This document shows positions 54,960-64,000 of a stretch of DNA of 64,000 bases, piece by piece (position 1 is the stretch's first letter; every line of letters begins with the position of its first letter). This DNA comes from Thermus amyloliquefaciens. Its GTDB lineage: Bacteria; Deinococcota; Deinococci; Deinococcales; Thermaceae. Made by a program: the position numbers and the translations under genes. The stretch spans positions 682,001-746,000 of the forward strand of contig NZ_JQMV01000003.1 in NCBI RefSeq assembly GCF_000744885.1, given 5' to 3'. The notes under the pieces were generated by a model, which had not been told where the DNA came from, made no database searches, and saw only the letters and a program-made list of their open reading frames with translations.

Positions 54960-55574
54960 CTAGCCCCGCTTGTACATCTCCTCCGCCTTGTCCCAGTTGA
55001 GAACGTTCCAGATGGCCTGCAGGTAGTCCGCCCGGCGGTTTTGGTACTTGAGGTAGTAGGCGTGCTCCCACACGTCAATGCCCACGATGGGGGTGAAGCC
55101 TTCCATGACGGGGTTGTCCTGGTTGGGGGTGGAGAGCACGTGCAGCTTACCAAAGGGGTCTTTCACCAGCCAGGCCCACCCGGAGCCGAAGCGGGCCATG
55201 GCCGCCTGGGTGAGCTTTTCCTTGAGGGCGGCGAAGCCCCCAACCTGCTCGTCAATGGCCTTTTTCAGCTCCCCCACGGGCTCCTTGGCCCCCCCGGGGG
55301 TGAGGAGTTCCCAGAAGAGGCTGTGGTTCAGGTGCCCGCCCCCGTTGTTGCGCACCGCGGTCTGGATGTCGGGGGGCAGGGCGGCCAGGTGGCGCAGGAG
55401 CGTCTCCAGTTCCGCCCCGTGCAGGTAGGGGTATTTCTCCAGGGCAGCGTTTAGGTTGTTCACGTAGGCCCCGTGGTGCTTCTGGTGGTGGATCTCCATG
55501 GTCTTGGCGTCAATGTGGGGCTCGAGGGCCTCGTAGGCGTAACCCAGTTCCGGCAGTTTGAACGGATATGGCAT
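54960..55574 (-). CDS. sodA: Superoxide dismutase, Mn/Fe type
   Basis: Removes superoxide. The 204-residue protein has the metal ligands and signature in the right order: [44 protein letters not shown] and [19 protein letters not shown]. Gly/Gln positions are those of Thermus Mn-SOD. ATG 55574 has GGGGGAGGTG upstream, and TATAGT (minus, 55592-55597) is the -10. That -10 lies right after the fumC terminator. Confidence 0.98.
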   Translation of the reverse strand: MPYPFKLPELGYAYEALEPHIDAKTMEIHHQKHHGAYVNNLNAALEKYPYLHGAELETLLRHLAALPPDIQTAVRNNGGGHLNHSLFWELLTPGGAKEPVGELKKAIDEQVGGFAALKEKLTQAAMARFGSGWAWLVKDPFGKLHVLSTPNQDNPVMEGFTPIVGIDVWEHAYYLKYQNRRADYLQAIWNVLNWDKAEEMYKRG

Positions 55575-55591
55575 ACCGCACCTCCCCCTTC

Positions 55592-55623
55592 ACTATAAAA
55601 GACCCACCCCCAGGTGGGGTGGG
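55592..55623 (-). terminator. fumC terminator fused to the sodA promoter
   Basis: CCCACCCC (55603-55610) and GGGGTGGG (55616-55623) form an 8-bp stem. On the minus strand it is followed by TCTTTTATAGT, so the T tract of the fumC terminator runs into the sodA -10 (TATAGT, 55592-55597). The hairpin takes the place of a -35. Confidence 0.65.
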
Positions 55624-55640
55624 CCTTCTCACATTGTGTC

Positions 55641-57038
55641 TTAGCCCCCGTGGGGCTTGGCCAGCCTCATGGGCACCACCATGCGGTCAAACTCCTCCTC
55701 CGTGAGGTAGCCCAGCTCGAGGGCGGCCTGCTTCAGGGTCTTCTTCTCTCGGATGGCCTTCTTCACGATCTCCGCCGCCTTGTCGTAGCCGATGGCCTTG
55801 TTGAGGGCGGTGGCCAGCATGGGGTTTTTCTGGAGATGCTCCTCAATGCGCTCCAGGTTGGGCTCGATCCCCTTGGCCAAATGCTCGTTGAAGGACTCCA
55901 TGGCGTCGGCCAGGAGCTGGATGGACTCCAGGGCCGCATCCACCATCACCGGCTTGTAGACGTTGAGCTGGAAGTTGCCCTGGCTTCCGGCAAAGGCCAC
56001 GGCGTGGTCGTTGCCAAAGACCCGCACCACCACCATGGTGAGGGCTTCCACCTGGGTGGGGTTGACCTTCCCCGGCATGATGGAGCTTCCCGGCTCGTTG
56101 GCGGGGATGAAGAGCTCCCCGATGCCCCCGTAGGGCCCGGAGGCCAAAAGGCGGATGTCGTTGCCGATCTTCATCAGGGCCCCGGCCAGGGTGCGCAAGG
56201 ACCCCACCACCTGCACCAGCTCGTCGTGGGCCGCCAAGGCGGCGAAGCGGTTCTCCGCCACCCTAAAGGGAAGCCCGGTCTCCTCCGCCAGGTACCGGGC
56301 CACCCGTTCCCCAAAAAGGGGATGGGCGTTCAGGCCCGTGCCCACCGCCGTGCCCCCGATGGCCAGGTTGTAGAGGCCTTTTTCCGCCTCCTTCACCATG
56401 GCCAGGGTGTTCCTAAGCTGCGCCGCCCAGCTCCCCACCTCCTGCCCCAGGGTGATGGGCACCGCGTCCATGAGGTGGGTGCGCCCCACCTTCACGATGC
56501 CGTCAAAGGCCTTGGCCTTTTCCTCAAAGGTGGCGATGAGGGCTTCCGCCGCCGGGTAAAGCCTCTGGTGCAGGGCCAGGGCGGTGGCCACGTACATGGC
56601 GGTGGGGAAGGTGTCGTTGGAGCTCTGGCCCCGGTTCACGTGGTCGTTGGGGTGGACGTACTTGGAGCCCAAGGGGTGCCCCAGGAGCTCCGAGGCCCGG
56701 TTGGCGATCACCTCGTTCACGTTCATGTTGGTCTGGGTGCCGCTTCCCGTTTGGAAGACCACCAGGGGGAAGTGGTCGTCCAGCTTGCCCTGGATGACCT
56801 CCTCCGCCGCCTGGATGATGGCCCGGGCGATCTCCTCGGGGAGCTCCCCCAGCTCCAGGTTGGCTCTGGCCGCCGCTTTCTTCAGCATCCCGTAGGCGCG
56901 GATCACCTCCAAGGGCATGCGGAAGCGCCAGGCTCCTATGCGGAAATGCTCTAAGGAGCGCTGGGTCTGGGCGCCCCAGTAGCGATCCGCCGGTACCTTG
57001 ACCTCACCCATGGTGTCCCGTTCGATCCGGTATTCCAT
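55641..57038 (-). CDS. fumC: Fumarate hydratase, class II
   Basis: TCA-cycle enzyme turning fumarate into malate. The 465-residue protein carries the superfamily signature [48 protein letters not shown] and [20 protein letters not shown] 57038 is preceded on the minus strand by GGAGGTGCTGT. It follows terC by about 20 bases and may be read from the terC promoter. Terminator at 55603-55623. Confidence 0.97.
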   Translation of the reverse strand: MEYRIERDTMGEVKVPADRYWGAQTQRSLEHFRIGAWRFRMPLEVIRAYGMLKKAAARANLELGELPEEIARAIIQAAEEVIQGKLDDHFPLVVFQTGSGTQTNMNVNEVIANRASELLGHPLGSKYVHPNDHVNRGQSSNDTFPTAMYVATALALHQRLYPAAEALIATFEEKAKAFDGIVKVGRTHLMDAVPITLGQEVGSWAAQLRNTLAMVKEAEKGLYNLAIGGTAVGTGLNAHPLFGERVARYLAEETGLPFRVAENRFAALAAHDELVQVVGSLRTLAGALMKIGNDIRLLASGPYGGIGELFIPANEPGSSIMPGKVNPTQVEALTMVVVRVFGNDHAVAFAGSQGNFQLNVYKPVMVDAALESIQLLADAMESFNEHLAKGIEPNLERIEEHLQKNPMLATALNKAIGYDKAAEIVKKAIREKKTLKQAALELGYLTEEEFDRMVVPMRLAKPHGG

Positions 57039-57058
57039 ACAGCACCTCCAGCCCGATT

Positions 57059-57799
<741 letters not shown>

Positions 57800-57806
57800 G
57801 AGAAAG

Positions 57807-57828
57807 AGTCTACAGGGCGGCGTAGACT
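57807..57828. promoter_or_regulatory. Back-to-back identical leaderless promoters of terC and the YpdA-like gene
   Basis: AGTCTA (57807-57812) and TAGACT (57823-57828) form an inverted repeat 10 bases apart. Each is a -10 element ending exactly 7 bases before its start codon (ATG at 57799 on the minus strand, ATG at 57836 on the plus strand). The two RNA polymerases could not bind at once. Confidence 0.6.
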
Positions 57829-57835
57829 GAAAGGC

Positions 57836-58822
57836 ATGGTGGACGTGCTGGTGGTGGGGGCAGGGCCGGTGGGCTTGGCGGCGGCCATAGAGGCCAAGCG
57901 CTTGGGGCTTTCCCACCTGGTCCTGGAGCGGGGCACGGTGGCGGAGACCCTCTACCGCTTTCCCCGGCAGATGGTCTTCTTTTCCGAATCCAAAAACATA
58001 GAGATCGGAGGCCACCCCTTGGTGTCCCAAGGTCCTAAGCCCACCCGCCTCGAGGCCCTCCTTTACTACCAAAGGGTGGCGGAAAGGGAGGGGCTTCGGG
58101 TGCTCACCTACACGGAGGTGGTGGGCATCCAAGGGGAGGAGGGGGCCTTCCAGGTCTTGGCCCGGGACCGGTTTGGGGAAAGGCGCTTTTGGGCCCGGTA
58201 CGTGGTGGTGGCCACCGGCTACTTCGCTAACCCCAACCGCCTCGGGGTTTCGGGGGAGGACCTGCCCCACGTGCTTTACCGCTACGAGGAGGCGGCCCCC
58301 TTCTTTGGCAGGAAGGTGGCGGTGGTGGGGGGGAGCAACTCCGCGGTGGAGGTGGCCCTGGACCTTTACCGGGGTGGGGCGGAGGTAACCCTGGTGCACC
58401 GGGGGAGGTGGGTTCGCCCCAGCGTGAAGTACTGGCTCCTCCCCGACTTTGAGAACCGGGTGAAGGAGGGGAGCATAAGGGCGGTGATGGAGGCCAGGGT
58501 GAAGGCCATCACCCCCGCGGGTCTGGTGCTGGAAAGGCCCCAAGGGGAGGAGTTTTTGGAGGCCGATTTCGTCCTGGTCCAGATCGGCTACCGGGCGGAG
58601 GACCGCCTCCTTAGGGAGGCGGGGGTGGCCTACGAGGGGGAGAGGCCCCTGCTCTCCCCCGAGTTTGAGACTAGCCGAAGGGGGCTTTTCGCCATCGGCT
58701 CCTGCGGCTTTGGGCCAGATACCCGATCGGTCTTCATAGAAAACGGGCGGGAGCACGCCAAGGTGGCCCTTTCCGCCATCGCCCGGCGAAGGGGTGGGGT
58801 TGGCGCGGGGCAGGGGGCTTAG
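57836..58822 (+). CDS. YpdA-family FAD-dependent disulphide reductase-like protein
   Basis: Flavoprotein of the YpdA/Bdr type, proposed to reduce bacillithiol disulphide with NADPH. The 328-residue protein has an N-terminal FAD loop [20 protein letters not shown], the ATGYF motif [12 protein letters not shown], the second nucleotide loop [21 protein letters not shown] and the C-terminal [20 protein letters not shown]. It lacks a CxxC redox pair, as YpdA does. It shares its promoter region with terC. The 3' end overlaps hepT by 4 bases. Confidence 0.88.
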   Translation: MVDVLVVGAGPVGLAAAIEAKRLGLSHLVLERGTVAETLYRFPRQMVFFSESKNIEIGGHPLVSQGPKPTRLEALLYYQRVAEREGLRVLTYTEVVGIQGEEGAFQVLARDRFGERRFWARYVVVATGYFANPNRLGVSGEDLPHVLYRYEEAAPFFGRKVAVVGGSNSAVEVALDLYRGGAEVTLVHRGRWVRPSVKYWLLPDFENRVKEGSIRAVMEARVKAITPAGLVLERPQGEEFLEADFVLVQIGYRAEDRLLREAGVAYEGERPLLSPEFETSRRGLFAIGSCGFGPDTRSVFIENGREHAKVALSAIARRRGGVGAGQGA

Positions 58823-59178
58823 GAGGGCCACCTAGGGGTACCGCCTTCTTCCGCCAGGATGCGTTCTAAGTGAAGCTGCAAGGAAGGCAGGTGTTCCGCG
58901 ATGACCTCCCAAAGGATGTCTTCGTCCAGCCCAAAGTAGTCGTGGGCCAGGACGTCCCGCAAACCCGCCACCTCCCGCCAGGGCACCTCAGGGTACCGCT
59001 CCCGCACCTCGAGGGGTACCCGCTTGGCTGCTTCGCCGAGGAGCTCCAGGTTGCGCAGAATGGCATCCAGGCGCATGGGGTCGGAGAAGACCGCCTTTCG
59101 ATCCAGGTTTCCCCGGTAGGTTAAGACCCGGGAAACAAACCCCTGCATGTCCCAAAGGTAGCGCCGCCAGTCACGCAA
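58819..59178 (-). CDS. hepT: HepT-like toxin (DUF86)
   Basis: HEPN-type RNase toxin of a HepT/MntA module. The 119-residue helical protein has the catalytic RxxxxHxY motif in [14 protein letters not shown] (about 86-99) and [19 protein letters not shown], typical DUF86. Its start overlaps mntA by 8 bases. It converges on the YpdA-like gene with a 4-base overlap. Confidence 0.92.
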   Translation of the reverse strand: MRDWRRYLWDMQGFVSRVLTYRGNLDRKAVFSDPMRLDAILRNLELLGEAAKRVPLEVRERYPEVPWREVAGLRDVLAHDYFGLDEDILWEVIAEHLPSLQLHLERILAEEGGTPRWPS

Positions 59179-59464
59179 CCTTCAGGGCCTCCTTCTCTAT
59201 CCAAGGGCGCACTTCGGGGCGCAAGGCTGTGTCCATCGCCAGGTCCACCCTTGTGCCCAGGAGGTCTTCCAGGAAGAGCTTGAGCCCCATGTAGCCCAGA
59301 AACCCTGGGGGCCGTAAGAAGCGCACCAGGAAGTCCACATCGCTTTCGGGACCTGCATCGCCCCTGGCCACGGAACCGAAGAGGTAAAGGGCCTCCACCC
59401 CAAACCTTTCCCGGAGGGTGTCCAGGTGGGGGGCGAGCTTTTCCAACACTTCCTCCCGGCGCAC
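59171..59464 (-). CDS. mntA: MntA-like nucleotidyltransferase antitoxin
   Basis: Minimal nucleotidyltransferase that inactivates HepT by AMP addition to its Tyr. The 97-residue protein has [20 protein letters not shown] with the GSx10DxD active site (about 29-48) and a third acidic residue in RVDLAMD. The start is GTG 59464; TACAAT (minus, 59471-59476) ends 6 bases before it, so the mRNA is probably leaderless. Confidence 0.92.
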   Translation of the reverse strand: MRREEVLEKLAPHLDTLRERFGVEALYLFGSVARGDAGPESDVDFLVRFLRPPGFLGYMGLKLFLEDLLGTRVDLAMDTALRPEVRPWIEKEALKVA

Positions 59465-59470
59465 AAGACC

Positions 59471-59476
59471 ATTGTA
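59471..59476 (-). promoter_or_regulatory. -10 element of the mntA-hepT operon
   Basis: TACAAT on the minus strand, six bases before the mntA GTG. Confidence 0.5.
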
Positions 59477-59553
59477 GCTTGCCGAGGAGGCGGTTTTGGG
59501 GGTTTGTCCCTGGGGGCCAGGGGCATTGGCGTGGGGCCCTTGGCCAGTCGCAC

Positions 59554-59582
59554 TTGACAGCTTTCACAAGGAGGGCTAGGAT
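59554..59582 (+). promoter_or_regulatory. Promoter of the ilvBNC-leuA operon
   Basis: A perfect -35 TTGACA (59554-59559), a 17-base spacer and TAGGAT (59577-59582). The transcript would start near 59589, just before the leader peptide ATG. Confidence 0.8.
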
Positions 59583-59592
59583 AGGCCACAAG

Positions 59593-59661
59593 ATGCGTCC
59601 TTGCCTCTCCCTATCCCTAGGCCTGGTCCTAATCGTAGGGCCAGCGGGGGGTAGGGTGTAG
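59593..59661 (+). CDS. ilvL: ilv operon leader peptide
   Basis: A 22-codon frame, MRPCLSLSLGLVLIVGPAGG then RV and TAG. Nine of codons 5-15 encode Leu, Val or Ile, and rare codons (CTA three times, GTA) are used. It begins about 4 bases after the predicted transcription start and lies just before alternative hairpins, the classic layout of a branched-chain amino acid attenuator. The symbol is by analogy with enteric ilv leaders. Confidence 0.75.
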   Translation: MRPCLSLSLGLVLIVGPAGGRV

Positions 59662-59704
59662 CGTTTTGGCGCATCCAAAGCCCCCCGGAGAACCCGGGGG
59701 GCTT
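59609..59704 (+). promoter_or_regulatory. Transcription attenuator of the ilv operon
   Basis: Region 1 in the control codons has two CCCTA (59609-59613, 59615-59619) that can pair with TAGGG (59636-59640, 59652-59656). Region 2 also has CGGGGGG (59645-59651), complementary to CCCCCCG (59681-59687), the left arm of the terminator. Ribosome stalling at Leu/Val/Ile codons would free region 2 to pair with region 3 and prevent the terminator. Confidence 0.7.
59678..59704 (+). terminator. Attenuator terminator hairpin
   Basis: AAGCCCCCCGG and CCGGGGGGCTT form a perfect 11-bp stem with a 5-base loop, followed by CGGTTT. It ends 17 bases before the ilvB ATG. Confidence 0.75.
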
Positions 59705-59721
59705 CGGTTTAGGAGGGGGCG

Positions 59722-61410
59722 ATGAAGGGAGCGGAGGCACTTTTGAAGGCGCTGGAAAGGGAGGGGGTGGAGGTGATCTTCGGCCACCCCGGTGGGGCCA
59801 TCATGCCGGTCTACGATGCCCTTTACGACAGTCCCATCCGTCACATCCTGGTGCGGCACGAGCAGGGGGGGATCCATGCGGCCACCGGCTATGCCCGGGC
59901 CTCGGGCCGGGTGGGGGTGGTGATGGCCACCAGTGGTCCTGGGGCCCTTAACCTGGTCACGGGTCTGGCGGACGCCTTCATGGACTCCACCCCGGTGGTG
60001 GCCATCACCGGGAACGTGCCCCGGGCCCTGATCGGCACCGACGCCTTCCAGGAGGCGGACGTCACCGGGGTTACCATGCCCATCACCAAGCACAACTACC
60101 TGGTGCAGGAGGTGAACGACATCCCCCGGGTGGTGCGGGAGGCCTTCCACATCGCCTCCACCGGGAGGCCGGGGCCGGTGCTCATTGACCTGCCCAAGGA
60201 CGTCCAGCTTTCCGAGTTCACCGGCACCTTCCAGGTGGAACTGGACCTTCCCGGCTACAAGCCCACCACCAAGGGCCACCCCAAGCAGATCGAGCGGGCC
60301 CTGGATGCCCTGGAGAAGGCGGAGCGGCCCGTCCTCATGGTGGGGGGTGGGGCCCAGCACGCCCACGGGGAGCTGCTGGCCTTTGCGGAGAAAACGGGGA
60401 TCCCGGTGATCACCACCCTCATGGGCCTGGGGGCCTTCCCGGGGAACCACCCCCTTTGGCTGGGCATGCCGGGGATGCACGGCACCGTGGCCGCCAACCG
60501 GGCCATCCACCATGCGGACCTCATCCTGGCCATCGGCCTTCGCTTTGACGACCGGGTCACGGGGAAGGTCTCCCGCTTCGCCCCCCATGCCCACACCATC
60601 ATCCACGTGGACATTGACCCCGCGGAGATCGGCAAACTGGTGCGCACCCACGTGCCCATCGTGGGGGATGCCCGGTCCGTGCTCCGGGAGATGCTGAAGG
60701 GGGCCAAGCCCCTTAAGCTGGCCTCCTGGTGGCGGCAGCTGGAGGAGTGGCGCACCCGCCACCCCTTGCGCTGGAAGCCCCGGCCCCACCTCCAGAGCCA
60801 GGAGGTGATCCGGGCCTTTGCCGAGGCCACTGGCGGGCATGCCATCGTCACCACGGGGGTGGGCCAGCACCAGATGTTCGCCGCCCAGTTCTTCCCGGTG
60901 ACCCGGGCCCGGAGCTTTATCACCTCGGGGGGCCTCGGCACCATGGGGGTGGGCCTGCCCTTCGCCATCGGGGCCAAGGTGGCCCGCCCCGAGGAGCTGG
61001 TCATCGACTTTGACGGGGACGGCTCCTTCCAGATGACCCTGCAGGAGCTGGCCACGGTGGTGAAGTACAAGCTGGACGTGAAGGTGGTGATCCTCAACAA
61101 CGGCTACCTGGGCATGGTGCGGCAGTGGCAGGACCTCTTCCACGCCAAGCGCTACTCCGAGGTCTACCTGGCGGACTCCAACCCCGACTTCGCCCGTCTG
61201 GCCGAGGCCTACGGCATCAAGGGGGTTAGGGTGGAGCGCAAGGAGGACCTCATGAAGGGGGTGGAGGCGGTCTTGAACGCCGATGGCCCCGTGGTGGCGG
61301 AGTTCAAGGTCTACCACGAGGAAGGGGTCTTCCCCATGATCCCCGCTGGGGGTGCCGCGGAGGACATGATCCTCGAGCACCCCGAAGAACGGGAGGAGGT
61401 GGAGGCGTGA
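59722..61410 (+). CDS. ilvB: Acetolactate synthase large (catalytic) subunit
   Basis: ThDP enzyme making acetolactate or acetohydroxybutyrate, the first common step to valine, leucine and isoleucine. The 562-residue protein has FGHPGGAIMPVYDAL, the ThDP glutamate in LVRHEQGGIHAATGYA, SGPGALNLVTGLADA, and the ThDP-magnesium motif IDFDGDGSFQMTLQEL to [14 protein letters not shown] lies just before the ATG. The stop overlaps the ilvN GTG start by four bases. Confidence 0.97.
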   Translation: MKGAEALLKALEREGVEVIFGHPGGAIMPVYDALYDSPIRHILVRHEQGGIHAATGYARASGRVGVVMATSGPGALNLVTGLADAFMDSTPVVAITGNVPRALIGTDAFQEADVTGVTMPITKHNYLVQEVNDIPRVVREAFHIASTGRPGPVLIDLPKDVQLSEFTGTFQVELDLPGYKPTTKGHPKQIERALDALEKAERPVLMVGGGAQHAHGELLAFAEKTGIPVITTLMGLGAFPGNHPLWLGMPGMHGTVAANRAIHHADLILAIGLRFDDRVTGKVSRFAPHAHTIIHVDIDPAEIGKLVRTHVPIVGDARSVLREMLKGAKPLKLASWWRQLEEWRTRHPLRWKPRPHLQSQEVIRAFAEATGGHAIVTTGVGQHQMFAAQFFPVTRARSFITSGGLGTMGVGLPFAIGAKVARPEELVIDFDGDGSFQMTLQELATVVKYKLDVKVVILNNGYLGMVRQWQDLFHAKRYSEVYLADSNPDFARLAEAYGIKGVRVERKEDLMKGVEAVLNADGPVVAEFKVYHEEGVFPMIPAGGAAEDMILEHPEEREEVEA

Positions 61411-61919
61411 GGCACGTGATCTCCGTTTTGGTCCAGGACCACCCCAGGGTTTTGAACCGCATCACCAGCCTTTTCGCCCGCCGGGGCTTCAACCTGGAGA
61501 GCCTGGCGGTGGGCACCACCCATGTGCCGGGGCTTTCCCGCATCAGCCTGGTGGTTTCCGGGGACGACCATACCCTGGAGCAAGTGGAAAAACAGCTGAA
61601 CCGCCTGATTGAGGTCCTGAAGGTCACCGACCACTCGGAGCCCCACGTGGAGCGGGAGCTGGTCCTGGCGAAGGTCCACGTGGCCGGGGTGGAGGAGCGG
61701 TTGGCGGTGAAGGACATCCAGGAGGCCTTCCGGGCCCGGGTGGTGGACGTGGCCCAGAAGAGCCTGATCCTGGAGCTCACCGGGGACTCCAAGAAGATAG
61801 ACTCCTTCATCGAGGCCCTTAGGCCTTATGGGATCCTCGAGGTCATGCGCACCGGGGCGGTGGCCATGAGCCGCGGGGAGCGTACCCTTAAGGTCAGGGA
61901 AAAACGGGAGGCGGTATGA
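61407..61919 (+). CDS. ilvN: Acetolactate synthase small (regulatory) subunit
   Basis: Regulatory subunit that gives valine feedback inhibition. The 170-residue protein has an N-terminal ACT domain ([20 protein letters not shown] to [20 protein letters not shown]) and the C-terminal domain found in long IlvN/IlvH ([21 protein letters not shown]). GTG start coupled to ilvB; the stop overlaps the ilvC ATG (ATGA). Confidence 0.97.
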   Translation: MRHVISVLVQDHPRVLNRITSLFARRGFNLESLAVGTTHVPGLSRISLVVSGDDHTLEQVEKQLNRLIEVLKVTDHSEPHVERELVLAKVHVAGVEERLAVKDIQEAFRARVVDVAQKSLILELTGDSKKIDSFIEALRPYGILEVMRTGAVAMSRGERTLKVREKREAV

Positions 61920-62929
61920 AGATCTACTACGAGCACGACGCGGACCTAGGCTTTATCCAAGGCAAGAAGGTGGCCATCCTGGGCTTCGGCTCCCAGGGGC
62001 ACGCCCACGCCCTGAACCTCAAGGACTCGGGGGTGGACGTGCGGGTGGGGCTTAGGCCCGGCTCTAAGAGCGCCGCCAGGGCGGAGGCCATGGGCCTTCG
62101 GGTCTTGCCCGTGGCCGAGGCGGTGCGGGAGGCGGACATCGTCATGGTCCTCCTCCCCGACGAGACCCAGGGGCGGGTGTACCGGGAGGAGATCGAGCCC
62201 CACCTCAAGGAGGGGGCGGCCTTGGCCTTCGCCCACGGCTTCAACATCCATTTCGGCCAGATCAAGCCCAGGCGGGACCTGGACGTGTGGATGGTGGCCC
62301 CCAAGGGCCCCGGCCACCTGGTGCGGAGCGAGTACGTGAAGGGCAGCGGGGTGCCGGCCCTGGTGGCGGTGCACCAGGACGCCTCGGGATCGGCCTTCCC
62401 CACGGCCTTGGCCTACGCCAAGGCCATCGGGGCGGCCCGGGCGGGGGTGATCCCCACCACCTTCAAGGACGAGACGGAGACCGACCTCTTCGGGGAGCAG
62501 GCGGTGCTCTGCGGGGGGCTCACCCGGCTCATCCAGGCGGGGTTTGAGACCCTGGTGGAGGCGGGCTACCCCCCGGAGATGGCCTACTTTGAGACCGTGC
62601 ACGAGGTCAAGCTCATCGTGGACCTCATCTACGAGGCGGGCTTCGCCGGGATGCGCTACTCCATCTCCAACACCGCCGAGTACGGGGACTACACCCGGGG
62701 GGAGGTCTCGGTGCCGGTGGAGGAAACCAAAAGGCGCATGCGGGAGATCCTCCGTCAGATCCAGTCGGGGGAGTTCGCCCGGGAGTGGATGCTGGAAAAC
62801 CAGGTGGGCCAGCCCGTCCTGGAGGCGAACCGCAAGCGCTGGAAGGAGCACCCCCTCGAGGAGGTGGGCGCAAGGCTTCGGGCCATGATGCCCTTCCTGC
62901 GGGCAAGGGTATTGGAGGAGGTAGGCTAG
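61916..62929 (+). CDS. ilvC: Ketol-acid reductoisomerase, class I
   Basis: NADPH- and Mg-dependent isomerisation and reduction of acetolactate. The 337-residue protein has [20 protein letters not shown] and the NADPH-type loop GLRPGSKS. It also shows [42 protein letters not shown] and [11 protein letters not shown]. Class I length without the extra domain. It overlaps ilvN by four bases and is followed by a strong hairpin. Confidence 0.98.
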   Translation: MKIYYEHDADLGFIQGKKVAILGFGSQGHAHALNLKDSGVDVRVGLRPGSKSAARAEAMGLRVLPVAEAVREADIVMVLLPDETQGRVYREEIEPHLKEGAALAFAHGFNIHFGQIKPRRDLDVWMVAPKGPGHLVRSEYVKGSGVPALVAVHQDASGSAFPTALAYAKAIGAARAGVIPTTFKDETETDLFGEQAVLCGGLTRLIQAGFETLVEAGYPPEMAYFETVHEVKLIVDLIYEAGFAGMRYSISNTAEYGDYTRGEVSVPVEETKRRMREILRQIQSGEFAREWMLENQVGQPVLEANRKRWKEHPLEEVGARLRAMMPFLRARVLEEVG

Positions 62930-62939
62930 CCAAGGTAAG

Positions 62940-62963
62940 AAGGCCCCCCAGAAGGGGGGCCTT
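62940..62963 (+). terminator. Hairpin between ilvC and leuA
   Basis: AAGGCCCCCC and GGGGGGCCTT form a perfect 10-bp stem with an AGAA loop, followed by GTGGTTTG. It lies 10 bases after the ilvC stop and could reduce transcription into leuA. The tail is weak, so it may be partial. Confidence 0.65.
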
Positions 62964-62995
62964 GTGGTTTGCAGGTCTTTAAGGAGGGATGGGAG

Positions 62996-64000
62996 ATGGA
63001 GGAAAGGCACATAAGGATTTTTGACACCACGCTGAGGGATGGGGAGCAGAGCCCAGGGGTGGCCCTTTCCCTGGACCAGAAGCTGGAGATCGCCCACGCC
63101 CTGGCCCGGCTCAACGTGGACATCATCGAGGCGGGCTTCCCCGTATCCGGGCCCTTGGAGTTTGAGGCGGTGCGGCGGATCGCCTCCGAGGTCAAGGGCC
63201 CCATCATCGCCGCCCTCGCCCGCACCCACACCCTGGACATCGACCAGGCGGCCAAGGCGCTGGAGAAGGCGGAGAAGCCCAGGATCCACGTCTTCACCTC
63301 GGCCTCCAAGATCCACCTGGAGTACATGCTGAAGAAGACCGAGGAGGAGGTCCTGGAGATGGCGGACCAGATGGTCCGCTACGCCAGGCGCTACGTGGAC
63401 GACGTGGAGTTTTCCGCCCAGGACGTGATGCGGGCGGACTGGGACTTCGTGAAGAGGCTCTACGAGGTGGCCATTGAGGCGGGGGCCACCACCATCAACA
63501 TCCCCGACACCACGGGCTACGGCACCCCTGGGGAGTACGGGGCCCTGATCCGCCGCATCCGGGACGAGGTGGTGCGGGGCCGGAACGTGATCATCTCCAC
63601 CCACACCCACGACGACCTGGGCCTGGCCACCGCCAACGCCCTGGCGGGCGTAGAAAACGGGGCGGGTCAGGTGGAGTGCACGGTGAACGGCATCGGCGAG
63701 CGGGCGGGGAACACCTCCTTGGAGGAGGTGGTGATGGCTCTTTACGTGCGCCGCGACTGGTACAAGGCCAAGACCCAGATCAACACCAAGGAGATATACC
63801 GGGTCTCCCGCCTGGTGGAGCGCTACACCGGCATGCCCGTGCCCCCCAACAAGGCCATCGTGGGGGACAACGCCTTCGCCCACGAGTCGGGGATCCACCA
63901 GGATGGGGTCTTAAAGCACCGCTCCACCTACGAGATCATGGACGCCGAGCTCATCGGTAGGCGCCCCGCGGTGATCGTCCTCGGCAAGCACTCGGGGCGG
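62996..64000 (+). CDS. leuA: 2-isopropylmalate synthase, 3' end outside window
   Basis: First enzyme of leucine synthesis, condensing acetyl-CoA with 2-ketoisovalerate. 335 codons are visible and the C-terminal regulatory domain is outside. The catalytic domain has [18 protein letters not shown] (8-25), metal-binding [38 protein letters not shown] and [16 protein letters not shown] 62996 is preceded by AAGGAGGG at 7 bases. Homocitrate synthase and CimA are relatives, but the ilvBNC context and the sequence favour LeuA. Confidence 0.95.
   Translation, partial: MEERHIRIFDTTLRDGEQSPGVALSLDQKLEIAHALARLNVDIIEAGFPVSGPLEFEAVRRIASEVKGPIIAALARTHTLDIDQAAKALEKAEKPRIHVFTSASKIHLEYMLKKTEEEVLEMADQMVRYARRYVDDVEFSAQDVMRADWDFVKRLYEVAIEAGATTINIPDTTGYGTPGEYGALIRRIRDEVVRGRNVIISTHTHDDLGLATANALAGVENGAGQVECTVNGIGERAGNTSLEEVVMALYVRRDWYKAKTQINTKEIYRVSRLVERYTGMPVPPNKAIVGDNAFAHESGIHQDGVLKHRSTYEIMDAELIGRRPAVIVLGKHSGR

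Overview
The window is a gene-dense bacterial chromosome segment with very high GC and G/C at almost every third codon position. Its proteins are of the Deinococcus-Thermus kind: a BamA-like Omp85 protein and a giant TamB, the amylomaltase type of MalQ, a PIN-TRAM ATPase-like gene next to radA, an IF3-L35-L20 cluster, futalosine hydrolase and a 204-residue Mn/Fe-SOD. I read it as a Thermus species. The gene order agrees with what I remember of Thermus thermophilus, but I could not run a comparison. I see no rRNA, tRNA, CRISPR array, transposase or prophage gene, and no stretch over 300 bases without a gene.

Layout. 1-15.2 kb: envelope biogenesis (bamA-like, tamB) with a purine nucleoside phosphorylase, YggS, DivIVA, a DUF218 protein, HflX and acylphosphatase. 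15.2-21.6 kb: threonine dehydrogenase, a Tat-exported PQQ sugar dehydrogenase, mtnA, comF, DUF4258 and DUF2202 proteins, and a Fur regulator divergent from a YibE/F membrane protein. 21.6-36.2 kb: sbcDC, a CBS protein, a secreted pectinacetylesterase-like hydrolase, a zinc peptidase-like gene, recG, a two-subunit M16 peptidase, an EamA transporter, 3-hydroxyacyl-CoA dehydrogenase and malQ. 36.2-47.4 kb: sucCD, PIN-TRAM, radA, clpC, glyS, asd and a TlyA-type methyltransferase. 47.4-59.5 kb: glnS, a DUF433/DUF5615 toxin-antitoxin pair, enoyl-CoA hydratase, infC-rpmI-rplT, a PlsY-like/acyl-ACP-reductase-like fusion, mqnB, sodA, fumC, terC, a YpdA-like reductase and a HepT/MntA pair. 59.5-64 kb: the branched-chain amino acid operon ilvB-ilvN-ilvC-leuA behind a leader-peptide attenuator; leuA runs off the end.

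The most interesting points are these. (1) A single polypeptide joins a divergent PlsY-like membrane acyltransferase domain to a soluble domain resembling cyanobacterial acyl-ACP reductase. (2) The ilv operon has a complete-looking attenuator: a perfect -35, a 22-codon Leu/Val/Ile-rich leader, and alternative hairpins. (3) A toxin-antitoxin cassette is bracketed by a 20-bp direct repeat, and the far copy carries a detached 3' end of enoyl-CoA hydratase. (4) A family of near-identical 12-bp-stem hairpins occurs four times. (5) About a dozen genes have a -10 hexamer ending 6-7 nt before the start codon, the signature of leaderless transcription.

Data quality. Six genes positions show a one-base loss in G/C runs: three in tamB (net in frame) and one each in clpC, glyS and enoyl-CoA hydratase. 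Because glyS and probably clpC should be functional, I treat these as likely homopolymer errors in the assembly and annotate each gene as one unit.
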